This document shows positions 14,401 through 26,400 of a DNA stretch of 64,000 nucleotides, piece after piece. Where the stretch lies: the NCBI GenBank assembly GCA_900708905.1, contig CAADRB010000066.1, positions 199,550-263,549 on the forward strand. The letters are read 5' to 3'. The notes beneath the pieces are model-generated. The model saw nothing but the letters and a program-made list of their open reading frames with translations, did no database searches and had not been told where the DNA came from. This stretch comes from Hymenolepis diminuta. Its lineage: Eukaryota > Platyhelminthes > Cestoda > Cyclophyllidea > Hymenolepididae. Each line of letters starts with the position of its first letter. Positions within the stretch are counted from its first letter, which is position 1. Both the position numbers and the translations under genes were made by a program.

Positions 14401-17400
14401 GTTAATCGACAATCAAAGAGTGCACGACATTCAACTATTCTCAGCATATATTTGGTTCCTTTATCAAAATCCTGATTCCCCTTGTTAAGTCCAGACGCCT
14501 GTTTCCGTCCCTTCCTATTTCTTTTTCTTCTTACTCCTCCCCTTTTCTTATCCAATGTACACGTGACCCAACTAAACTCTTGAACTTCTCATTCAGGAAA
14601 GGCCATTGCTTTCTACTGGTCTATAGGCAGATCAATAGTTCCGGCCAAAATTGGCGAATAATTCGCAAGTACTCATTCCCAGAGTAACGCTACTGATACG
14701 AAAAATCACCTGAGTCAGTTATGACCAGAATCGAGGAGGTATAAATACGCGTCAAACAAGAAAATTTTCCGCAAAACATTGCAATAAAACGTGTAAAGAT
14801 TGGGTAATAACTCATTAATCCATTCGCTTATACGATTTACATCAGGTCAAAAGAGAAAAAGATATTCCTCTTAAACAATTAACAAACGTTATATTGGAAT
14901 GCCATTATTTTATAAAAATATCAATATATCAACCAAAAATAATTGAATGAAGAAGCAATGTTATTGAAAGAAAATAAAAGCGCAAATACTTGGCAATTTT
15001 TCTAGTAAAAGTACCGAATGCGGATAAAACTAAATCGTTAACCAATTGGGATATTCAATTTTATTGCGGATTGATGTTTCAAACACTAAGAGGCTGATCT
15101 TTGGGGCGTGTTGAATCATCACTATAGCTGGTGAGTATGAAAAGGCCAATTGTCTATTTTAAACCGACCAAACCGATTTCCTTGAAGACATATAAGGTCA
15201 GAAATTTTATCAATTAAATGGATGCGGGCGGCTTTCATTTCAACAAATCTTCTATTTTAATCAATGTCGACAAATCTTGATTCTTTGCTTGATTCTAGAT
15301 TCTTAAAGCGCACTATTGTAGGAAGTGTTGAAAGATATAATTATAAAGAAACCAAATCAAATACCTAATTCACTGCATAAACCACAACCTCATTCGACTA
15401 ATATATAAAGTATAAACTGGAGAAGATAACTTGCTTTTTCGAGAGAAGCCAATGCACAAAGTCCACTTTCATATGCGAGTGATGAACGTGGAGTATAGTG
15501 AATAACAGCTGCAACCAATAACCTCAATCGCATCACTCGTTGCATAGGCAGTACTAAGAAGGAGTTCAAATCCAGTCCCATACATTGTGGCATACTTTGA
15601 ATCTGCTGCACGGCTTCCTTGAATGCTGGTCGATTTCTGTAAGAAAGATGCTTTTCAGATTACAGTTTGTTTCTATTTCATTCAGGCCTCCATTACATTT
15701 TGCCAACGCTTCTTCTTATTAAGAGCTTTCCGATATAAGGACGAGTTCTTAATTGATATTTCCAATAACAAAATTTTCTAGTATTTAAAAATTTCTTTGC
15801 TAGTTTCATTTACCTGCTCGTGGCTGTAATAAGATACAAACAAATCAGGATTTAGCATTCATATAAATTCATTCTATACTACTAAATAGCATAGTCTGTT
15901 ATATATCCAAGATGTAAAGGTGAGTCCATAGTCTCAGTAAAATAAGTCACTTCTTGAAATTTGGTGTTAGAGTTAATCTCATGTTAATGCATTAAAATTG
16001 TGCCAACTTACAAGAGTTTACTCAATGTGCGAGTTTGATACATTTGATTTTTCACATAGGTGACATAGAAAGAGAGCTTTGATTCCGAGTGTTCGTACAA
16101 AATATCACAGATATTCTCCATCATGGGATCTTGGCGGAAACAGGTTTCTAATGAATGAAGCAAACTAAAACAAGGTAATTCTATCATACATTTCAATTCT
16201 AGTCAAAAAATATTTATATTAGACATAAGTGATATACTTACTTCTCACTAGTGACGTGAATGTTAAGAATATTGGAGAAAAGCTGATGTTTGTCAAACTC
16301 AGTGATAACAGAATTGGGTGCAGAGGGGTTAAAAACGGGAGCTTTGTAAAAGAGATCGATTAGGACAGTCAAACTCTTGTAGTATGATGCTTCTGAAGTG
16401 ATGATCTCAAATCGTGCCTAAGAGATATGAAAAGTTCAACTATAAAACTGGAACTGATAATGCATTTGAAAATTTCAATTATTTCACAAATTAGATTACC
16501 CAACTAAATCGTCGATAAGAAATGCCTATTGTTTTGATTTCAAATTCACAGTATCATAGATAACGAAAAAGGTTGTATGAACACTTTTTCAAAGTCTTAA
16601 ACCCTTAATTTTGTAGCGCGATGAATCGGATATATGCATATAGAAGGAATTTCAATGACCTTATCTCTTACATACTGCTGTCATCTAAATTCGTTTATCA
16701 TTTTCCCCCCAACATTCAAACTACTGCGAGTTAATTTTCACTTAACTGCCTGTGATTCGTTTTCATTCTCTAATGCTGCCCATCAGTTTGTCACAGTTAT
16801 CCTGCAGTAGCCTATATTTCAGTTTACCTTTTAGTTTTCTAAAGCCAGATCTCTCCTTTTTGCTTGCACTTAATAGAATCTTTCAGCCATTGTGCGTCTA
16901 CATAATCTTGTAGTAGTGTAGATCATTGAGAATTGGAGCTGATTTGTTGGTGAATCCCTAGTTGGGGTCTCTTTTAGTCGATAATATGAAAATAGCTGAT
17001 TGATTAGCCTTCCGAGAAAGTAAAATCTAAAACAGTTTACTCTATTAACGGTACAAGAAAATTTTCTTTCTTTCATTTGAGACAGATTTTATACTTCTTT
17101 TCAGTGGTTGTCTTGTCTAAAAAGATATCTTAATTGAAGAGATTTAACTGAAAACGTCTTCCGTAGATTGATCAATCAGTCCGGATTTGCCTTCTCTTTT
17201 AACCAATTATCAAATGACCACTGAGTTATCTAGAATTGTTTCAAAAGTGGATTTATAAAATTGTAACACTTTTATTAAAGTTCCGCATAACATATGCAAG
17301 GCGCATAAGAGAACACTTTACGCACACTTAGAAAAACAGAAATGAAATTGTTAACGACTGATACCTACAATTTCTTGTAACAAAACAAACAAACGCAATA

Positions 17401-20400
17401 TTAACCTAGGTTCTATTCCATATATCCTCCTTCGGCTTTTATCACTCACTCAATTCGACTCTGAAGGTAACTGCAATCTTTCGTCAGATCAGATGGTCTT
17501 TATTGATGTCCTCCATTGCTCGGGCTCTATTGCTTTTGCTTCCACCAGAGAGGTGGATTTGGTGTTACGGGGATGCTTATTAACTTCCTTTTCTGTCACG
17601 CCCCACTACACACGTAATAATCTAATGGATTAAGGTCTGGTGAGTGGTTAGGAGGCGGTCTTAAGTTTGATATGGCATGACGGTGAAAATTCTCGGCTAT
17701 CTATCCAACCTTGACTTTTCAGAGTTTAATGGGATGGAGCCGAATCTTGTTCGAAAACAGTGGGGGAGGGTGAGAGGGAGGAAGGGGTCTTTCTCCATTG
17801 GCCAAGCTGTCTATCCGAGGCGGCATAATAACAATGGTTTGAAGAGTCTCCACATAGGCATCTGTATCTGCATTTGCATTGATTTTAAAGCTCTGTGGGA
17901 AAAATAGAGGAATCACGATGCGCCCCTCCCTCAATGCCCTTCACATCACCGAAAACCATCACTGTTGGTGGTAACTCCGTGCGCATTCATAACAGTTGGA
18001 ACTTCAGTGGGGTCCGTCCGCACATTGCCAACTACCTATCCTTTCCTCAATTCACCTTTTGATCTTGGGGGAAGTTGTTTTCGTGGGAGAAAAACCAAAC
18101 ACACTCCTCTTCTCCTGGATGCTTCGATTTCTTTAGGAGTCATCTTGCACGCATTTAACAGTTCTCCTGAGTTGATTTTATCCACATAAATTGACCTTTT
18201 CTAAAAACGCATGATTTGTATCTTGGGTCTTGAGGAACAACGTTTCTCATTATTCCCTCAGACACTTGAAGATCTTTGGCAATATGCCGCACATTGACTT
18301 CCCAAGATTTTTGTCTACCATGTCATGCCTTGCCATGCCATGCCATGCACTCTTCTCACGAGCTCCGATTTTCTGAGTGAGTGGTCAGCAGAGCGTTGAC
18401 AATACTCTTTTCTCCTCCTCGTGGCGGCCAATTCATCTCTCTTGACTTCACTCAGCACCTCCTTTCTAACTTTGCAAAAGAAAGATCTGGCCACTTCTAG
18501 AACTCTTTTTATAAATTGCAATTTCCAAATTGCCGTGTTTCGCCTTTGCAGACACCATTACAGTGTTTTTTTCACTTCATCAGTTACAGTAGTATCTGGC
18601 ATGAGATCTTCTGACGTACAAAATGCCCGATAAATTACATTACATAAATTATTTAAATTACAGAAATATAAGTTTCTCCAGATACCTTACGCACCCTGCA
18701 TTTACGGGCATTTAACTAAATTTTGGATACTCTAACGGAGACGTTTCTTATTGTTGATTAAGTGTTTATGAAGATGATTTCACAACATGTAAATAGTGTA
18801 AACAAATTTCTAAAAGCATTACCTCTTGGAGACTTCGTTGCTCCTTCGTGAGTCCTTCGGCCAGATTTCGTCGAATGACCTCCGGCATATCCGTCCAACG
18901 AACTCTAGCAGGTCCACTTCCAGAAAATTCTTTGGCCACATTATTCATCTCACCCATCTTCGCGGTCCTTTCAACATCGGACTTCTTGCGTACAACGTCT
19001 TTCTTGATTACAGTAAAATTGGAGGACTTAGGTAATCCCGCATTCTCATCATCACTAGAACTTGTAGAAGTGGATGACTGATCATCTGGACCGAATTTCG
19101 GTGGTGCGACGATGGCTTTTGGCTCTTTTAAGGGTCGCTGTTCACCCTTCTTTTTACGTAAAGACCGTATAGATTCTTTAAAAAAATAAGCAAAGTATCA
19201 ATGTAAGGTATTTTTAATTTCAATTACCCATGCGTATTACTTAAGGTCTGTAACCCAACTAGGATCAAGTGGGGATTCGAACTGATGCCGACTCAATTTC
19301 ATGCAAAAACATGAATGAAGTGTAATTATAAAACCATTGAATTGGAGTTGATGTGTGCAGTGTCTTGAATGAGAGGCGATTGAATAGCAATTGAGAAGCT
19401 TCAGGATTTAATGCTTACTTGAAACAGATTAAGAATAAAATGTATAGAAAACTTGAAAGCTTTTATTTATTAGAAATAATGGAAACCGAATTAAAGCATG
19501 CGTTAAAAGCCCAGTCAAGGATAAAAACAAGTAGACTGGTCATGAAGGAAACAATAGAAAATAAAAAAACAGACATCAAGGTACTGAAATCAAACTTATT
19601 GTCCCTTTAGATAGACTATTTAATAAAAAAATCTGCTCAATCAATGGAAATTCCACCTCGTAAGTAAAGATCATACTTATCGTAGATTGGAGGCTAGCTT
19701 CACGACTTCGGGTGGAGATTAGTCATCATCTTTTCAAACACTACGATATCCACCACCAATAAATTCGAAGGAAGTTGGGACCGTTGGCAGAATAATTAAA
19801 AAATTAGGAGAGAAAGCATAGAAGATTGTAGAGGCTTGTTACCATCAAGCCAAAATTGTGAACAAAAAACAGTAAAGTTGCAAGATTCGGGTGTTGGATA
19901 GGGTGAGAAAATCGATTAATCACGCAAGGGCTGGAGAATGAGTCATTCGTAGAACGGCGCGAAGATAAATGGAGATCGATAAATTAGTGAAAGTTTTGAC
20001 AAAAAACCACAGTTAAGCATAGGACCATCATAAACTACAAAACATAATGATGGTAAGTATTTGGAAAAGTTTTAGAGACCGTGAAAGAGTTAAAACATTT
20101 TCCTGACAAAATGTTCATCTTAAACTTCAGTTTAAAATCAAGATTTTACTAAGATTTTGTCCATAATAGAATTGATTTAAAGCAAAAAATTGATTAAAGA
20201 GCCTCTGCAAAACGTAAAGAGACAAAACATGATACATCTGAGGTGAAGAACGTACGCATTGTAAATGATAAAGTTATATTTCACTCAGTATAAAAGTTGG
20301 TTAGGTCACCACAAAAGGACATTATAGGTAGAATTTTCAAGTGATATTAAGTATGTGCTAAAGTGAAACACTTTGGCAGACATGTGATATTCCAAACTAA

Positions 20401-23400
20401 AGCCTACAATGCGAATCGAAAGATGATATTTTAGAATCTGTTGACCATTTTCGTAAATTAGGATTTATCTTCATCCATTCTGTTTTTCTCAAACTGCTAC
20501 ACTCCATAGATTACGGAGCTATTAAGCTAAGCACTAAAGATAGTACTAATTATTGAAAAACTTACCCCGAAGTCTATGTCGGAACCGTTGCGATTCCTTG
20601 CGCTTGGAATATTCATCATAAATCTGATAGAGTGGAGCGTTTCCGAATATGGTGGCGAAAGATCCACGAGTTTCGTACTTCTTTTCAGCATCCTTTTAAT
20701 AAAAGGGAAAGGAAATTTCAGCCCATCATTACTACTGACAATTTAAATAATCCGAGAAATCACTCTGTGAAATCATGGTGAATAGATTGAAATACGTAAA
20801 TGTTCCGCCAAAAGTGGCGAAGAAGTATATATTGGGAAAAATGGTGGCCTGTATTCTGAATATATTGTGAATAACAGAGGAAATATTTCTATAAGTCTGT
20901 CCTGAATTTTTCAAGTGTAAGACTACTGGAATTCAACAATCGGAATTCAATTCCGAAAATATTTATCGACCATGGTGACTCGTGCTTAAGAACAAGTGCA
21001 AGTATCTTTTTTTATTAAATCCATTTTGTTAGGGCTTCCGAGCCATTCGACTACATATCTCTCCTTTGATCAGTGCCATCTTCTATCAATAAAAGAGAAT
21101 TGCGGACAGATAGAAAATTATATTAATATATTTATCAATTCAATGAATATTGTATGAAAATCCTCACAACGATTCTAAAATATTATTTATGAGCATAGAT
21201 CAGACAATAATGTCTGACTTTAGAAGCGGGTAAGTGAAGTCTTGATCATTATATTGACAGTCGTCCTACTAATGGTCAAAAACCTTAATTTCTGTGATCA
21301 CCATTTTAATCAATTATAATCAGTTTTGGTTAACTGTCCTTTAATGCTCAATGATAAAAAATCCCAAAACATTCAGACTCCTATATCCATCAGAAGAGTA
21401 TTCAAAACCGTCTTCTTACTTCCAAATAATGCTAAATATTTATTAACACTCTTGTGCCTACCACTTTGGGCATAGCCTAGCTGATTAGGGAGTAAACTGA
21501 TAATAGAGGACTCTGCTAAAGGCTATTTTGTCTGCTTAGGAGGATTACTTGGGTGTAGCATCCGTTGCAGTACTGCGGCCATAAGCATTTGAAATCTGAT
21601 TGTATAAAACCCTATTCCAGAAGCCAAAAATATATATCGCCGATTTGAAAAAAACTCGCAGATATGGTGTATCACCAACTGCTTCAAAAATGCTAAAGAG
21701 GCTTAACTATTTAGGCAACCAATTCTTATCTATTAAAATCGAATGGAAAATGAGTAATTTTTACACCTCTACCCTTCCTAGACCATCCGATATAAGTATG
21801 TAATCGATTTGAGTGACAACTAAGTAGAACATACTATAGATATCGTAATTAATGATATTCCTCTAAAAAAGGATTTTCTTAAAAATCGATGGACAAGTGC
21901 ATATATTCTAAAATAGTATAGCCATTTTATGAATTAAGCTCGCTATGTTGTTTCAAATAAATCTAAAATTAATAGACGCCTGAAATATTATTCATTATAT
22001 TGCGGGGTCATGTCTTCTCCTTTCTTACGTGTAAGACCTAGGGTAAGCCGGAGATACTCCCCATGTTCCGACTGCCAGTTAAAGTATGTTAAACAGATCC
22101 CCTGAGAGAGTGTCACACGTTTATATACCAAGCAGTATCTTTCACAATTTCTGATATGGATAATTTTTAGCTAGGCTGGGTCTTAGCCCATGCTTAACCG
22201 CTTAAATATAAGTAGGAAGCGGTAACATTTATGAACAGCTAATTGAATAAATAACACCGTGAATAAGTTTTCCTTCGCGACAACTATAGATGGTCGTGTT
22301 CTATTTGTAATACATAAATAAATTTTTATTTTATTTATTTTGGCAACAAATTTTTGGTACTATCATAAAACATTAATTTATTTGCCGTTAATGTTACTCA
22401 AACCCGCATAGACCACTACAAATCGTGCTTTGACCTTGAGTAAACGCATAAAAAAGAACTGCCGTTTTTAGTACCTTCCTAAATTTGAGCTTATTAAGGA
22501 GCACAAAAAATAGGCATATATTTATAAAGTGGATTATCTCTGAATTTTTCTGATGAAGAATTTCAAGGCAAGTTCAACAGATCGTTTTTCAATATGAATT
22601 AGTAGTTAGTTACGGAATCTTTATTAATTATTTAAAAGACTTGCAAAAGCACTATTTGTTATCTTCATAAGCATTTGTAATGTCAATAATAATAAAATAA
22701 ACACAAAATACCCATATCAACATTAAATTGGGGTTTATTAATTATATCAACTCACCGCCAGTCTCATAGAAATCCTCTTCCTATCATTGAGTTCTTGCAT
22801 TTCATCTTCCTCTCCTTCTAGACTCTTTGCAAAGAAGTTCTTCGCGGTCACTAATCCATTTTGTGCTCCTCTTAATAAAAATTGAGAAAAGGCTTTGAAT
22901 TTTTCTAACACTATCATGAATTTTAGGAGTGTTAGCAATATATATGATTTTATATAACTCTTAGATTATGCTGTGATCGGTAGAGACACAAGAACCCAAA
23001 CATCTGGTTAAGAGATCAACATCTGACCTCCAGCCATGACTACTTTTCATGATAGGAGAGCGTGATAATTTCAGATTAGCATATTTTCACAGAGGTGTAA
23101 TTTAATATACACAAAATGGGGGGATAAATAAATTGTTAAGGATAGTACACTGACGCCATAGCAGTTAACGTATTCATCTGCGAAGTTTGATGCCCATTGC
23201 TACACACCCATTGAGCGGTATTACCAGTCGCACTAGTTAATTAAGGCCTATAAAGTGGGTTGCAGAATTCAACTTTCCCCCAGAAGAATTTTCATGATGT
23301 TATTCCTCTACCCGTAATGAGTGCTAGAAAAGGTTTCTTTTATGGGGTAAAAACTAAATATGTTTACCCATGGTGCAAGGATATTTATGTAAATTATGAA

Positions 23401-26400
23401 AAATAAATTACCCAGCCGGAAGGTAAGTGATAGGAGGTCTGTTAGGATATTTAGTACTCAATTGCTCGTAACGTTTCCGCCGATCGTCTACCGATGCACG
23501 AGGGCCGTCATCTGAAAGAAAAAATTGTCCGTAAATGCAGGGTGCGTAAGGTATCTGGAGAAACTTATATTTCTGTAATTTAAATAATTTATGTAATGTA
23601 ATTTATCGGGCATTTTGTACGTCAGAAGATCTCATGCCAGATACTACTGTAACTGATGAAGTGAAAAAAACACTGTAATGGTGTCTGCAAAGGCGAAACA
23701 CGGCAATTTGGAAATTGCAATTTATAAAAAGAGTTCTAGAAGTGGCCAGATCTTTCTTTTGCAAAGTTAGAAAGGAGGTGCTGAGTGAAGTCAAGAGAGA
23801 TGAATTGGCCGCCACGAGGAGGAGAAAAGAGTATTGTCAACGCTCTGCTGACCACTCACTCAGAAAATCGGAGCTCGTGAGAAGAGTGCATGGCATGGCA
23901 TGGCAAGGCATGACATGGTAGACAAAAATCTTGGGAAGTCAATGTGCGGCATATTGCCAAAGATCTTCAAGTGTCTGAGGGAATAATGAGAAACGTTGTT
24001 CCTCAAGACCCAAGATACAAATCATGCGTTTTTAGAAAAGGTCAATTTATGTGGATAAAATCAACTCAGGAGAACTGTTAAATGCGTGCAAGATGACTCC
24101 TAAAGAAATCGAAGCATCCAGGAGAAGAGGAGTGTGTTTGGTTTTTCTCCCACGAAAACAACTTCCCCCAAGATCAAAAGGTGAATTGAGGAAAGGATAG
24201 GTAGTTGGCAATGTGCGGACGGACCCCACTGAAGTTCCAACTGTTATGAATGCGCACGGAGTTACCACCAACAGTGATGGTTTTCGGTGATGTGAAGGGC
24301 ATTGAGGGAGGGGCGCATCGTGATTCCTCTATTTTTCCCACAGAGCTTTAAAATCAATGCAAATGCAGATACAGATGCCTATGTGGAGACTCTTCAAACC
24401 ATTGTTATTATGCCGCCTCGGATAGACAGCTTGGCCAATGGAGAAAGACCCCTTCCTCCCTCTCACCCTCCCCCACTGTTTTCGAACAAGATTCGGCTCC
24501 ATCCCATTAAACTCTGAAAAGTCAAGGTTGGATAGATAGCCGAGAATTTTCACCGTCATGCCATATCAAACTTAAGACCGCCTCCTAACCACTCACCAGA
24601 CCTTAATCCATTAGATTATTACGTGTGTAGTGGGGCGTGACAGAAAAGGAAGTTAATAAGCATCCCCGTAACACCAAATCCACCTCTCTGGTGGAAGCAA
24701 AAGCAATAGAGCCCGAGCAATGGAGGACATCAATAAAGACCATCTGATCTGACGAAAGATTGCAGTTACCTTCAGAGTCGAATTGAGTGAGTGATAAAAG
24801 CCGAAGGAGGATATATGGAATAGAACCTAGGTTAATATTGCGTTTGTTTGTTTTGTTACAAGAAATTGTAGGTATCAGTCGTTAACAATTTCATTTCTGT
24901 TTTTCTAAGTGTGCGTAAGGTGTCCTCAGATGCCTTACCTACCCTGTACTACAGCATTTATTCATTAATAAATATGCCATGCTGATTTTTCTTAATTATT
25001 ATATTAAAGTTACAAATTTTAAAGTAGGATGTGGACAAAGTTTTATCTTTCACTTGTCATTTTTGGTTAATGTTGCTTTATTTAATATTTTTGTCAGCGA
25101 TAACACTGATTTACGTACTCTTTTCCTCAACGCATTTAGGGGTGAATGAAAATGAACTGACATTTTGAACTAAATAAAAATATAATACCAAATACTTTTC
25201 TCTTTTTCGCATTAGTAAAATATTTCAGAGAATCGATGAATTTCGGAGAAGTTTTAGGAGATTATTCTTGAAAACGCCACATTAAGGCACTTTTCCAATT
25301 ATTTTTACGTGTTAGTTAAAACCGAAGGATTTTACTGGTCTCTGCAGAGACTGATAATAAATAATTTTATCATCAGTGCTCCCCCGCAAAAATGAATCCT
25401 TTTGATAAATGACAAACTGAGAATTTTTTTCTCATTTCTGCTATTTTAAAACTGTAAGCATCGGAATATCTTATAAGACCAACCATTGGAACGATGTGAA
25501 ATGAAGCGGTTCGATCAAAATTTCCTAATTAAATAATTCCGATCAATAAGCAATGAATATCTTTCATTAGCATGTGTTGCAATTCAGGAGGCGAGTCGTA
25601 AAATTTGAATTTTGGAACGCTATTTAGAAATCATGGTATAATCAAAGTCTAAAAATCGAATGAGTAAGACTATTTAATATCTTCGTGTTGCTCTCTGTAT
25701 TCTTTTGATCCTTTCTCTTTTATCATTTGTTGGACCTACTGTTATTCGATGTCATAATTGTCATTACGAAATATAAACTGATATACTGGGGACGGATACA
25801 ACACAGAATGAAGTATTATTTCACAACCTTGCTAATCCAGTGACAGCTGCTGAGCCATCTTCAAACAATTTCCCTTGAAAATTAAAATTACAACACAATT
25901 TGGCACTCGTTAATAATATTTGTAGATCGCAGTGCGTTAACAGCCAATCAATAAAGTTGTCTACTCATAATTTGGCATTTCATATTTCATGTTTAGTACT
26001 TAGCTAACAATCAATCAGCACATTACAGGCCGGTTGAAATCAAATGACTAAACAGTTTTAATCTTTAACCACTTCAAAATATTCTTTATGCAAACTTATT
26101 TAGTGCATAACTATCTTAAACGTATTGAATTTAAATTTCGTGAAACATAACATACTTTACTTATTAAACATAAGTAATAGAGCTACTTACTGTAACTTGG
26201 AGGAGGTGGTCGATTTGAAATGCTAGAAAAAGAAAGCAAAGATTGTTAATTAAAATTATATACAAGAAATAATCTAACAATTAAATATTTAATTCAAAAC
26301 GCTGGAAACTGTAAAAAAATTCACCGAAATTTATTTAAGAATTAAAGTAAGTGAGATTTGATCCCATAAAATATCATGATTATTGACGTTGAAGTCCATT

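Larger units (their letters stand above)
23538..24946 (+). mobile_element. Dead Tc1/mariner element, copy B (intron 2)
   Basis: 1409 bp with imperfect terminal inverted repeats: CAGGGTGCGTAAGGTATCTG at the left, and CAGGGTAGGTAAGGCATCTG read inward from the right. The right end is followed by TA, the usual target. The left flank is TG, probably a mutated TA. Broken transposase pieces on the plus strand include HIAKDLQVSEGIMRNVV, DPRYKS, RKGQFM, VMVFGDVKG, a DAYVETLQTIV segment and LNPLDYYV, in the order expected for a mariner transposase. Several stops and frameshifts, including in the catalytic core, mean it is inactive. Confidence 0.9.

Noticed and set aside
14328..14555. Basic 75-codon minus-strand frame in intron 9
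   Set aside because: No family similarity and no good acceptor/donor pair in phase with exons 9 and 10; treated as intronic chance.
16147..16164. Alternative acceptor for exon 8 17 nt inside the exon
   Set aside because: It breaks phase with exon 7 and loses conserved DH residues; the upstream TTGTTTTAG is a better site.
18315..18633. Open frames in mariner copy A read on the plus strand
   Set aside because: They are the antisense of transposase remnants; the sense fragments lie on the minus strand.
25508..25520. GGTTCGATC resembling a tRNA B box
   Set aside because: The flanking bases do not complete the B box or a T arm, and no A box lies upstream.
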